Notes under the pieces: model-generated
What the model was told of the DNA's origin: nothing
Database searches by the model: none
What the model saw: the letters and a program-made list of their open reading frames with translations, nothing else
Program-made: the position numbers and the translations under genes
Shown: piece by piece, positions 46,901-53,610 of the stretch
Layout of the letters: each line of letters begins with the position of its first letter
How positions within the stretch are numbered: the first letter of the stretch is position 1
NCBI GenBank assembly: GCA_964017185.1
Contig: OZ024875.1
Location: 30,079,456-30,143,455 of the forward strand
Source: Rugalucina vietnamica
Lineage: Eukaryota; Mollusca; Bivalvia; Lucinida; Lucinidae
DNA: 64,000 bases
Direction of reading: 5' to 3'

Positions 46901-48629
46901 TTGACAATTAAAGGACTGATCAAGCTAAAAGTGCACAAACACAAATACTTTACATGACTTCCTGGATTCTTAACCTGGAGAATGAAATCTTGTGGACAAA
47001 CAGGTCTGATCAAGCTAATAGTGCACAAATATTTTACACAACTTCCTGGGTTCTTAAGGACAGAAACAAGTAGTGGTAGGTTTAAAAGATCTGCAGCAAA
47101 AGTTCAACTACAGCTGTATCAGGATCTTTAAACATACGAAGGCAATTCTTGGCAAATTTATGACCAATGTCACTTATACCAATATTATTGGTCTATCAGT
47201 TCCAAAGATGCTGTTAACCTGAAAAATGGTCATGCTTAAACGACTAATGGATTATCAGTTTCTAGAATCTAGTAAAACCACAACATGAGGTATAGGAAAA
47301 TCCTGCCCACTTTTTCATTTTCAAACTATGATAGTAACAAAAGGATAATATTCATTTGTATATATACCATAGAACTGTCAAGGAAAGACAATAAAAGGAT
47401 CTTTAGATCAAGTTTTTATAAACATGAGCATTCCCCTCAGGTGAGCTTTTTTAAGATATCCAATTGTCCTTTTTACAGCCCTATAAAATGAAATATACCC
47501 AGAAGGGGGATGTCTAGTTTATGAATATAAGAATACTTACAGAACTTCTGTCTTTGAAGTCTAAAGGTGGCACACCCTCTTTCACAGAGAAATCTAAATC
47601 GGCGAGGTTGTTTGTCGACCTTTCTGTACTACTCTTGTTGGACGCTGTCGAGCTCTGCCGACTGAGAGTTAGAGTTATCTTCGGGAGATGAGACTTTTGA
47701 TGGCACACTAACGGCAGTTGTGAAGCACAATTTTTGTCCTTTTTCAATGGAAGATCATCGTCACTATCGCTTGAATAGTCACTTCTACGATATTTATACT
47801 GATTATGGGGCGTTTTACTAAAATGACCCCAGGAATTGATAGATGTAGGACTAGGAAGGTTAATGCTTTGACCGGCTTCAGTGATTTGCGAGTTATCTGC
47901 ACTTGTATTGTCTGAGCACTTTTTGCAAGCTTTTGGATGATGGAGACAACCTACAGAGCTGTTGCCATGGCAACTACAGCACGCCTGGCAATGACAACCT
48001 GTTTTACTTTCGCTTATCGCCAAGTCTGTAGGAGGTTTTACTTTTTTAGGATTGACATTACTGGAAGTGGCATTTTTGATTGACATATTTTCTGCAGACG
48101 GACTTGGACTGGTACTCCCACTCAACAGAATGGCGTCTGTTATGGATGCCTGCTTCCTCATGATTTTTTCATGATGCTGTCTTGTAACTGTCGTGGTACT
48201 CCTGCTTTCTCTTTCCTGACCTCTATACGACCTTACGCTAACCTCACTCGACATTTCGCTAAAATATGCATCATCGCTTGATTCTCCAATATCTACACCC
48301 ATCCAACCCAACCCCGCCCCCTGTTCTGTAGGGGGAGCCTGTGACCTTGACATCACTTGCCTCCGTGGCAATGACCTTGAATCAGCTGCCACGAGCCCCA
48401 CAGCCCTCCTACTACTTGAATCACAACCAAATCTCCACTGAAAACTGTCATATTGATTCAAATTCTCTGCCCGCTCGCCCCCTTCAAACTGTTCCCGTTG
48501 TCTGATTGTTACATGTTGGACAGATGATGGTGGCTGTAAAGATCTAGGTCGCTTCTGTGATTTTCGTGATGATTTTTTCGTATCTTTTCCTCTTTTACCC
48601 TCTTTTTGATTCTTTTCATAGTTTTCCAT
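28775..48629 (-). CDS. F-box/WD40 repeat protein, SCF ubiquitin-ligase substrate receptor (12 coding exons, complete, 798 aa)
   Basis: Exons in transcript order: 48629-47541, 46607-46542, 42942-42798, 41470-41310, 39338-39248, 38956-38892, 36699-36574, 35960-35871, 34323-34235, 33642-33564, 32723-32472, 28918-28775; total 2,397 nt, all phases matching. Residues 1-363 are disordered, with 11 Cys/His between 212 and 238. Residues 364-405 look helical, like the dimerisation segment before the F-box in related proteins. The F-box spans about 411-458 (CPPNCQDLLTWLP...LWRRF). Seven WD40 blades fill about 505-798, each with GH near its start and IVSGS.DKTIKVW-type endings. F-box proteins of this class bind Skp1 through the F-box and phosphodegrons through the WD40 propeller. 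It resembles the FBXW7/CDC4 class but its blades differ from FBXW7, so I give no symbol. Introns are full of transposons and four exons have partial tandem copies downstream. Confidence 0.93.
29057..29132. repeat. Short hairpin element (76 bp)
   Basis: CTGCTGGGCCCCGAGGGAGG and GATTGAAAC-type arms face CCTCCCGAGGCGCCCAGCAG, giving a stem of about 30 bp. Within the last intron of the F-box/WD40 gene. Confidence 0.7.
29370..29960. repeat. Dispersed repeat, related sequence at 50740-50890
   Basis: GCCATGTATT, TATTAATACATGGCT and CTGTAACAAGCATAA blocks recur in inverted orientation near 50.8 kb. Internal inverted motifs (CTGTTTGAA / TTCAAACAG) suggest a diverged transposon. No coding content. Confidence 0.45.
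30012..31681. mobile_element. Hairpin-ended tandem-repeat element (possible Helitron-like), 1.67 kb
   Basis: The left end GAGGACCAATGGTCCT is a hairpin followed by GCTCACCTGAG. The right end CTGAGCCTCGGCTCAGGTGAGC is a hairpin preceded by a GGACGACGGACAGACG tract. Between lie three diverged units with CATTATAAGTCTATGG and CTGTCAGGAACATGTATACA. AGGTCAAGGTCA occurs near 30380. Right-end hairpins without long inverted repeats suggest the Helitron/Helentron group; inference only. Confidence 0.65.
31690..32465 (-). repeat. Tandem copies of exon 11 3' part plus its 5' splice site
   Basis: Units of 166-174 bp, each reading exon-like sequence (TGGAAGGCAGCTGAAGGTCA ... GACGACAAGACAATCAAG) into GTAATTA. 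Donor-equivalent positions are 32298, 32132, 31966 and 31800, after the real one at 32472. The junction falls in a short GGACTG match between exon and intron. The outermost unit is diverged and abuts the element ending at 31681. Unit lengths are not multiples of 3. Confidence 0.85.
32472..32723 (-). CDS. F-box/WD40 gene, coding exon 11 (blades 5-6)
   Basis: Acceptor CCTCCACCAG, donor AAG/GTAATT. Encodes 84 residues including VTCLQFDAMRIVSGSLDCNL and GHTGVVRCLQADNWRLVSAA, two full WD40 cores. The 3' two-thirds plus donor are repeated four times or more downstream (31690-32465). Confidence 0.93.
33013..33248. mobile_element. Foldback element with nested hairpins
   Basis: GAGGTTATAAAACTTTTTTT and TCATGCTCAACTCAGC at the left are mirrored by GCTGAGCATGAAAAATTTTA and TATAACCTC at the right. 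The inner CAATAATTGTTGGCATTTTA also folds. Fragments of the family occur at 28390 and 41526. Confidence 0.7.
33564..33642 (-). CDS. F-box/WD40 gene, coding exon 10 (blade 4)
   Basis: Acceptor AATTTCAG, donor AAG/GTATGT. Encodes GHQAAVLCVHFNDTKVVSGS and CDKTIK. The first base completes an AGA Arg codon with the previous exon. A full GAGCC-family element starts 22 bp before the exon (33664-33897). Confidence 0.9.
33664..33897 (+). mobile_element. GAGCC-family hairpin element, complete
   Basis: Hairpin centre TTCGCAGTTACTGCGAA is fully paired. Lies 22 bp upstream (transcript sense) of exon 10 of the F-box/WD40 gene. No clean TSD. Confidence 0.88.
34235..34323 (-). CDS. F-box/WD40 gene, coding exon 9 (blade 3)
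   Basis: Acceptor GTTGCCAG, donor TGAG/GTATGT. Encodes VDDQKVVSGSYDKTLKIWDI and the start of blade 4 (CKLTL). Lies only about 100 bp beyond the end of the 69-bp exon-8-derived array. Confidence 0.9.
34421..35870 (-). repeat. 69-bp tandem array derived from exon 8 and its 5' splice site, split by a hAT element
   Basis: Donor-like boundaries at 35804, 34932, 34863, 34794, 34725, 34670, 34601, 34532 and 34463 follow the real donor at 35871. Spacing is 69 bp except 67 for the first unit and 55 for one deleted unit, and 69 across the hAT once its length is removed. Each unit reads SWSSIACKVT, MTGHSDTVRCLQ, then V of GTAAG, so parts of the array are open and look like WD40 coding sequence. The 67-bp first unit shifts the frame, so use of later donors would not rejoin exon 9 in frame. 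Confidence 0.9.
34943..35737. mobile_element. hAT-like non-autonomous transposon, 795 bp, with 8-bp TSD
   Basis: Ends TAGGGCTG...CAGCCCTA are inverted. The 8-bp TSD TAAGCACC is present at 34935-34942 and 35738-35745. Subterminal regions carry repeated CGATAC/CAATAC motifs. No transposase ORF is visible. It interrupts the exon-8-derived 69-bp array, so it is younger than the array. Confidence 0.92.
35871..35960 (-). CDS. F-box/WD40 gene, coding exon 8 (blade 2/3)
   Basis: Acceptor CTATTTGTAG, donor CAG/GTAAGT. Encodes 30 residues beginning VWDLSTQESWSSIACK and including GHSDTVRCLQ. The region from AGCTGGTCT to past the donor was tandemly amplified downstream, giving nine further copies of the donor. 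Confidence 0.9.
36263..36496 (+). mobile_element. GAGCC-family hairpin element, complete (TSD ATAT)
   Basis: 234 bp, TSD ATAT on both sides (36259-36262, 36497-36500), hairpin centre TTCGCGGTTACCGCGAA. Confidence 0.9.
36574..36699 (-). CDS. F-box/WD40 gene, coding exon 7 (blade 2)
   Basis: Acceptor TGATTTCAG, donor AAA/GTAAGT. Encodes VWNIRTNAQW...TLVGHSGTVRCLHLEGN..., closing blade 1 and giving most of blade 2. A GAGCC-family element sits about 80 bp beyond the donor. Confidence 0.92.
37137..37370 (+). mobile_element. GAGCC-family hairpin element, complete (TSD AAAT)
   Basis: 234 bp, TSD AAAT at 37133-37136 and 37371-37374, hairpin centre TTCGCGGTTACCGCGAA. Confidence 0.9.
37617..37980 (+). 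repeat. 47-bp tandem repeat, about 8 units
   Basis: Unit begins GACTACTTTGTACTTTAGAT and ends TTCATAACAAATG. Units are nearly identical, alternating CTACTTTG and CTACTATG variants, and end in a diverged copy. Intronic; no ORF. Confidence 0.93.
38011..38206 (-). mobile_element. GAGCC-family element, hairpin lost
   Basis: GAGCACAAGAAAACCAACAA at one end and GACCTGTTTTCTCACG at the other, with CTACATAGATAGTACAATG inside. The central palindrome has collapsed to CAGCTGATCGGCAC. Confidence 0.65.
38328..38561 (+). mobile_element. GAGCC-family hairpin element, complete (TSD AAAT)
   Basis: 234 bp, TSD AAAT at 38324-38327 and 38562-38565. Hairpin centre TTGGCAGTTACCGCGAA carries unpaired mismatches, unlike most copies. 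Confidence 0.9.
38892..38956 (-). CDS. F-box/WD40 gene, coding exon 6 (blade 1)
   Basis: Acceptor ATTTTTCAG, donor AAAG/GTAAAA. Encodes ISCVQFDDSRIVSGSSDKTI, the core of WD40 blade 1. Only 65 nt, entering with two bases of a split Gly codon. Confidence 0.9.
39248..39338 (-). CDS. F-box/WD40 gene, coding exon 5
   Basis: Acceptor CTTCTTTGCAG, donor CAAG/GTCAGT. Encodes WKLVFAERFRLRKNWLKGRC, the basic linker between F-box and propeller, and the start of blade 1 (VRTFEGHSQ). Confidence 0.9.
39528..39781 (-). mobile_element. tRNA-derived SINE
   Basis: On the minus strand it begins GGCCTCCGTGGCCGAGCGGT (A-box region of a Leu/Ser-type tRNA) with B box GGTTCGAGCCCC, then a body with CTACTGATTGGCCCGTCTCA and GCTGAAATAATCTTGAAAGG, ending in an A-tract. 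A second copy lies at 56843-57108. The shared body beyond the tRNA part shows this is a SINE, not a tRNA gene. Confidence 0.88.
40300..40455 (-). repeat. tRNA-like SINE remnant, second type
   Basis: Minus strand shows GTAGCCTTGTGTTAGAGTGT, then GGTCCTGAGTTCAAACCC (B box-like), then TTGTGTTCTTGAGCAAGAC. Such blocks typify mollusc tRNA SINEs. Related TGTCCTTGGGCAAGACA occurs near 16160. Confidence 0.5.
41310..41470 (-). CDS. F-box/WD40 gene, coding exon 4 (second half of F-box)
   Basis: Acceptor GTTTATAG, donor CAG/GTAACC. Encodes SLCRSSQVCKMWHQLTDEP followed by LWRRFCCQQ, the C-terminal F-box helices. An AG 17 bases further in (after TTTATGC) would break the frame and is not used in this model. 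Confidence 0.9.
42547..42790 (-). repeat. Two downstream tandem copies of exon 3 (F-box) 3' part with 5' splice site
   Basis: Sequence matching GGCTACCAGCCAACCAGGC ... GACCCAG/GTAA recurs with donor-equivalent ends at 42667 and 42547 after the real donor at 42798 (spacing 131 and 120 bp). The outer copy has lost the ATGTCATATC part. Copies are frameshifted and non-coding. Confidence 0.85.
42798..42942 (-). CDS. F-box/WD40 gene, coding exon 3 (first half of F-box)
   Basis: Acceptor TTTCTATTGCAG, donor CCAG/GTAATG. Encodes a helical stretch and the F-box start CPPNCQDLLTWLPANQ. The 3' part and donor are copied twice more downstream (42547-42790). Confidence 0.9.
42971..43205 (+). mobile_element. 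GAGCC-family element, diverged, hairpin intact
   Basis: Hairpin centre TGTGCAATTATTGCACA differs from the common type at several positions on both arms yet remains complementary. Right end GTGATGTGGCTC. Confidence 0.8.
43439..43672 (+). mobile_element. GAGCC-family hairpin element, complete
   Basis: Left end GAGCTGCCTCGTGGGAAAAC; hairpin centre TTCGCTGTTACCGCGAA with one mismatch. The flanks ATTT and AATT are not an exact TSD. Confidence 0.87.
43891..44124 (+). mobile_element. GAGCC-family hairpin element (CGACGCAAG subtype)
   Basis: Left end damaged, ATGCGACGCAAGAAAACCAG; hairpin centre TTCGCAGTTACTGCGAA; right end CACGATGTGGCTC. A further fragment follows at about 44140-44200. Confidence 0.8.
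44311..44515 (+). repeat. 39-bp tandem repeat, 5 units
   Basis: Units contain CCAACCTACCCTCAAAATTT and TAAGAGGAAAGTAGAC and are almost identical. Because 39 is a multiple of 3, periodic ORFs appear on both strands; these are by-products, not genes. Confidence 0.95.
44786..45093. mobile_element. Mutator-like element with minisatellite inverted ends, 308 bp, 9-bp TSD
   Basis: TSD TTACATAAG at 44777-44785 and 45094-45102. Ends GGGTAGTGCT... and complementary ...AGCACCTACCC continue into about four 16-bp repeats of AATGTCTAYTCCCAA on each side, inverted. A 9-bp TSD fits the Mutator superfamily. Confidence 0.88.
45257..45517 (+). mobile_element. GAGCC-family element with duplicated hairpin arm (TSD ATAT)
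   Basis: 261 bp instead of 234. TSD ATAT at 45253-45256 and 45518-45521. AAAACAAAGGCGCTGATCAG plus CTGTGCA occurs twice in tandem, so the left arm is doubled. Confidence 0.88.
45848..46068. mobile_element. Small inverted-repeat element, ~220 bp
   Basis: CACTGTATTAGCGGCAATG faces AATGCCGCTAATACGGTG about 200 bp later. Its interior produces part of the 142-codon ORF at 45568-45996. No TSD recognised. Confidence 0.6.
46264..46498. mobile_element. Inverted-repeat MITE with long central hairpin, TSD CAG
   Basis: Ends GGGCCAGTTGTTCAAAA / TTTTGAACAACTGGCCC, 3-bp duplication CAG on both sides (46261-46263, 46499-46501). The centre, about 46351-46418, is a near-perfect palindrome of about 30-bp arms around TTTGCATTGCAAA. 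Harbinger-like by TSD size. Confidence 0.82.
46542..46607 (-). CDS. F-box/WD40 gene, coding exon 2
   Basis: Acceptor TTTTCATTCCAG, donor TTG/GTGAGT. Encodes 22 residues (TLLKWFSDFNDEQKN...), an amphipathic helix of the type that precedes the F-box and can mediate dimerisation. Phase 0 at both ends. Confidence 0.85.
46654..46887 (+). mobile_element. GAGCC-family hairpin element, complete (TSD ATTT)
   Basis: 234 bp, TSD ATTT at 46650-46653 and 46888-46891. Hairpin centre TGTGCAGTTACTGCAAA has two mismatches. Confidence 0.9.
47541..48629 (-). CDS. F-box/WD40 gene, coding exon 1 (disordered N-terminus, Cys/His cluster)
   Basis: ATG at 48629-48627, donor TCT/GTAAGT, 363 residues. The start is basic (ENYEKNQKEGKRGKDTKK). 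A CHCQACCSCHG...CLHH...CKKC cluster at residues 212-238 could bind metal but matches no family I recognise. An acceptor-like TTTCTTTTCAG lies 5 bases before the ATG (at 48635), so a 5' UTR intron is likely and the promoter lies further toward higher coordinates, position unknown. Confidence 0.9.
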
Positions 48630-48804
48630 TCAATCTGAAAAGAAATTAAAAATTCTCTAAAGGTGGCAGAGGTATTTGGCATTTAAGATACATGTATCTC
48701 TTCTTTTTTTCTATTGATTGATATACATGTACTTTACTTTTAATGATTTTTAAGTAAAAGATGTCTTTAGAAGGGCACTCAAAATAACCTGTCTGTGACA
48801 TATA

Positions 48805-48995
48805 TACCCCCTTGAACCCCACTTTTATATAGGTAGTAAAACTGGGTACATACAGGGGTATACCTATATTTGTTCCAAAACATAGATTGTGGGTACTCGT
48901 TAGAACCGCCTCGGTGAGGCTGTTCTAAAGTGTACCCACAATCAATGTTTTGAGCAAAAATAAGAAAAATATCATCATTTTTCTGCTAAAAATTT
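48805..48995. mobile_element. Palindrome-centred repeat, copy 2 (inverted)
   Basis: Core GTTAGAACCGCCTC/GGTGAGGCTGTTCTAA with GGGTACTC arms and the ACCCCACTTTTATAT flank. Inverse orientation to the copy at 19085-19300. Lies within 400 bp upstream of the F-box/WD40 start codon. Confidence 0.7.
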
Positions 48996-49677
48996 TCATT
49001 TTTACAACTTTAAAAATCTCTGTACATTGCATGGGCATTGATCTTTTCCTAATGGAAGTGTTTTGGAACGTTTCAAGACAAAGTGAGACACAATGATAAT
49101 CCATAGAAAAAATGGCAAATTAATAAGTTGTCTCTTTTAGTCAATATGTTAAACCAAAGTTTTATGACGCTGCCTCTGCAAGTCATGATGGATGATTTAA
49201 AAGCATCAGTATGGCATTTAATCCATCTCAGTGAAAGGGGAATCAATGTTTTCAGTTTTAGATGTCAACTGTAAATGATTTTATCATACCTCATATAAAT
49301 TCCCCATGTTAAACTCCCATAGGCCGGCAGGTAAAAATTCTTGCTATTGCCCTGCGATAATATTGACTATCACATGAGCATAAATGATGCGCGTACAATT
49401 CGTTTTTCTAAAACGTTCTAAATCAAAGACGGTACCTTCTAAACATATAATTTCAATAATGTTTTGAGGAAATTAAGTAAAACAAACATTGTAGAAATAT
49501 TTTGGTAACTGAAATGGGCTAAATTGACATTAAAAAGCGTGACTGGCAATCGACTGTTGTGAAGACGTTACGTAAATGCGAAATAACGTTACGCAACGTC
49601 GCGCCAAAAATGGTATTTTCCATTCAAATCGAATGACATTTTTTACGATTTAATCAATTTTGGTATGATAAAATAAA

Positions 49678-49810
49678 TACAACATTGCTGAGAGGGTGAT
49701 AGTAAGAATTTTCACCCTAAGGAAATAATCATCGACCGAGGCTTTGCCGAGGTTGATAATCATTTCCTTAGGGTGAAAATTCTTACTATCACCCTCTCAG
49801 CAATGTTGTA
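49678..49810. repeat. Near-perfect 133-bp palindrome
   Basis: Two arms of about 65 bp, from TACAACATTGCTGAGAGGGT to its complement ACCCTCTCAGCAATGTTGTA, meet at GACCGAGGCTTTGCCGAGGT. Arm mismatches are very few, so it is young or homogenised. It sits about 1 kb upstream of the F-box/WD40 start codon. Confidence 0.92.
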
Positions 49811-49990
49811 TATATATATTATCACAGTAAATGAATCGTTTTCAATTGTGTGGTTATGCAAGACCAAATGTATGATGTGACTATAAACTGCTAACATTAT
49901 CTTGATTTCTTTTTTTTTAAATATGAGCAATGCCTGAAATTCATATTGCAGTGTTATGGGAATTTGCTAATACTGTATTATGTTCTATTT

Positions 49991-50229
49991 GAGCCTCTGC
50001 GTGAGAAAACCAACATTTTGTGTTTCCAACCAGGTCCCATGCACACAAACCGGCCTGTACAAGCACAGAAGATGGCTAGAGGCTGGAAATTTTGGATTAA
50101 GAAAGAAGAGGAATTATTATATCCTTGTAGCGAAAATAAAGGCGCTGATCAGCTTCGCAGTTACTGCGAAACTGATCTGCGTCTTTGTTTTCGCCTATGC
50201 AAATTGTTGGTTTTCTCATGCAAAGGCTC
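49991..50229 (+). mobile_element. GAGCC-family hairpin element, complete (TSD ATTT)
   Basis: 239 bp, TSD ATTT at 49987-49990 and 50230-50233. Ends GAGCCTCTGCGTGAG / CTCATGCAAAGGCTC. Hairpin centre TTCGCAGTTACTGCGAA. Confidence 0.9.
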
Positions 50230-50233
50230 ATTT

Positions 50234-50735
50234 AGTATGTTTTCAAAGATTTCAAAACTGTCTTCAAAATTCTATTTCTTCCTAATTTAGCGCACACAAA
50301 ATCAACACAAAAACTGCTTTTGTTAGGAGTTCCTAAATCCTTTATTTATTTATTAAATTAAGCTTTGATGAAATTTAAGTATACCAAGGATTGCAAAATA
50401 TTTCCATATGGTAAATTCAGAAATTTTCATGTGACTTTTATTTCAAAAATTTTCGTTTTCCGAATGATAAGCAAGTTCTTGAATTCACAAGCAAGCGGTA
50501 CTCATACAGTCTATATAAAAGCTTAATATATAGTAGCTCTTTATTAGCGAGAATTTTTAATTTGCGAGAAAGCAAATTCACAAATATTATGTAGCAAAAA
50601 TTAATTACGTTCTCGTAAAATTTTAATACAGTACTACTTTAATACACCTACTAAGAAATATCAGAGACAAAACTGCTGTAAAATTCCAAAATGTGAGCCT
50701 CTTGAAACCATGTGGTCCTTCATTATTATACATTA
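50234..50735. other. No feature seen
   Basis: AT-rich, no gene or repeat recognised. Confidence 0.35.
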
Positions 50736-51042
50736 TTGCATAAATACCCGTGTTACATGATATTAACAGCCATATATTAATGAGAAGAATGCAATTATAT
50801 TGATATAGCAATACTCGTGCGAGCGTGCTGTTAATACATGGCTTTTATCTATGCTCGTTACAGGGCGCCACGAAAACACATGCTTATAATGAGTAACTGA
50901 AGTCCGCCCGGAACAAGCATAAGAATGAAAACTTTTATGCGTATGAAAATGTGATGAGGCTGTAAAATTTAATGCACCATTATTTCTTTTGTTTGTGCAG
51001 AATTTATGCAATAATAGCGATCAAAAAGGATTTTGTCATTCA

Positions 51043-52513
51043 GTGCTTCAGCTAGAATAATTTAGCAGGGTGCATCGCCCTGTTGCCCTTTTCCAGCACC
51101 CTGCTGTGCCCTTATTCATGAAGTTTGCACCCTGCCCTTTATTTTGGTAAAAAGATCATAAAAATCGGACAAAAAATAAGAAAGTTACAGATTATTTAAG
51201 TTTGATGCTGTAGTAACAAAAAGTGCGGATCCATGACATTTCGTCTAAAACCATTTCGTCTAAAAACCATTTCGTCTAAAGGACATTTCGTCTAAAGGAC
51301 ATTTCGTCTAAAAGACATTTCGTCTAAAAGACATTTCGCCTAAAGGACATTTCGTCTAAACGTCATTTCGTCTAATGGACATTTCATCTAATACGACATT
51401 TCGTCTAAAATTCGTCTAAAAATGTCTAAAAACGTCTAAAATTCGTCTAAAACTCGTCTAAAACATAAATGATAAGGAAAATATTTTTCAACAACATTTT
51501 ATGAGATATAGATTTCATGACATTTAATAGCTCTTATTGTAGACTATCCCGGAGACAGTCCATGTATTTCATATATACAGTGGTGTAATAAAATTTAACA
51601 GTCAAGGGCAGATTGTGCAATTCTGTGCATATTGTGCAAGGTCAAATAATAATAACATCGGAATGTTCTTACTGATCTAAAAGGATCGAAAGAAAACTAT
51701 GATTTGCACTAATGTCTGTGTAAAAAAAAAGATAAACAAATTATAGACCTACCACATTGATTAATACTGATTTAAAGTAGGGTGCGACATTTGGTCTAAA
51801 AATTCTTAATTTTGTTAACTTTTTTTTAGACCAACTGTCGCACCTGCTTGAATTTTTAGACGAATTGTCCTTTAGACGAAATGTCCTTTAGACGAAATGT
51901 CATTTAGACGAAATGTCTTTTAGACGAAATGTCCTTTAGACGAAATGGCATTTAGACGAAATGTCCTTTAGACGAAATATCCTTTAGACGAAATGGTTTT
52001 AGACGAAATGTCCTGCACCCAAAAAGTGCAGCTCTAGTTGCAGTGTGATTACTGCATGGTTGACTTCCCTAATCCTTTGTTTGTTGTCAATAATTACTCA
52101 AAACAATTTTGACACATCTTTGATTAACTGCCTCAGGTGACACCACTTCCAATGAAGTGTGAATGAAAATATCAGAATTCAGTTATGAAAAGAACTTAGA
52201 ATTGTCTGTGTAGACTGGCTTCTTGAAAGGTCAGGATTTAAGATAAAGATTACCATAAATCCCTTCAAATGTAAAATAGTCAAGAAAAGCTACACACTGC
52301 AGCACACACAAAGAAAAAAAAAAGGTACTATCCTGGTAAAAATATTTGGATTAGTTATTTAAAGTTCAAATAATAAAGTGATTTACAGCTTTTGGAATTT
52401 AAGCTATTTCCAAGAAATGCTGTGGTCTAAACAGTGCCCTTTTTGCTTATTGCCGCGCGCTGAAAGTGCCCTTTTCAGCATAAGTCCGCCCTGCCCTTTT
52501 CAAATCCTAGCTG
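51043..52513. mobile_element. hAT-like element interrupted by a Mutator-like insertion
   Basis: Left end CAGTGCTTCAGCTAG and right end CTAGCTGGAGCACTG are inverted. Both subterminal regions carry several GCCCTTTTC-type and GCACCCTGC-type motifs. TSD unclear (TCATT on both sides at most). The flanks are themselves inverted (CATTCATTAACATT...), so it sits in a still older palindrome. Confidence 0.65.
51227..52020. mobile_element. Mutator-like element with minisatellite inverted ends, 794 bp, 9-bp TSD
   Basis: TSD AAAAAGTGC at 51218-51226 and 52021-52029. Ends GGATCCATGACATTTCGTCT / complementary AGACGAAATGTCCTGCACCC. Each end is an array of about 10 units of ACATTTCGTCTAAAGG. The interior is AT-rich without an ORF. 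Confidence 0.9.
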
Positions 52514-52800
52514 GAGCACTGTCATTCATTAACATTCGCTAGGCTGCATCCTCGGTTTTCAACACTCCGCTCGGGACCTAGCAAATGTTAATGAATGGAA
52601 AATCATATTTGATCCCGTATAATAAAACATAATCACATAAAGCAACACTTGCAATGACTTCTAAGCCAATTACATTCCACCCCCTGAAAATATGAATCTC
52701 TCTTGGCTTAATCCAGCAGCTTTCTAGCAATATTGAAGACAAAATGATTTCCCCAATGATGGAGTCACATTTCTTGCTTTACTAATTCTTCTTCTAACAT

Positions 52801-53034
52801 GAGTCTTGTCATGAGCTAACCAGAATTTGCCTAGGCAAAAACAAAGCCGCAGATCAGCTGTGCAGTAACTGCACAGCTGATCTGCACCTTTGTTTTTGCT
52901 ATGCAGATAGTACAATCCCTCTTCTTGTTAAATCCAAAATTTCATGTTTCTAGCCCTCTTTTGTGACTGCACAAGTCGGTTTACGTCGGACCTAGGCGGA
53001 AAGCCCGAAGACCTGTTTTCTCATGTTGATGCTC
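52801..53034 (-). mobile_element. GAGCC-family hairpin element, diverged
   Basis: Hairpin centre TGTGCAGTAACTGCACA is perfectly paired. Ends GAGTCTTGTCATGAG... and ...CATGTTGATGCTC. Flanks ACAT and AAAT match at 3 of 4 positions. Confidence 0.8.
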
Positions 53035-53610
53035 AAATTGTAAAATTGGTCTCAAGATACCTTAGAGCTGAAGACAGAGAGAATTTTAAATACCTGTTAT
53101 TCTGTTATTTGTGTAAAGATGTAAATTTTCCAAACTTTTACATGAAAATTTTCATACTTTTCGAAAACCAGAAACATTAAGCCAACACTCTTAGGCCTAA
53201 AGTAAAAATTGTTTGTTTGCCCTCTCCCTATACTTGGATTTTTTTCAATGTGCAGGGCAGGGCTTAGCTAAGCCCAGCCTTGGATGATTTCATTGTTGAG
53301 AAAGGGTCCCAGAGCTGACAATGTATAATTGAAGTAAAGGTGACTATGCTTGTTGTCTTTGTGCTATACCTGTGTTTCACCTGAATGATTTCAAAATAGG
53401 TGAAGTGTATGGTAGACACACAAAAACATAAACATTTTGTTTCTAAAATATAAATATACAGCTACACTCAAATATTTCTATCATATTTTTGTCAACAAGT
53501 CTTTGCTTTACTGATGGTACATGACCGCAGTAGAAGGTCAATAAAGTACCATTCGAAAAAATAAAGCGATTCGGAGAACCAGCTGATTTTACTTATTTCT
53601 CCTACAAAGT

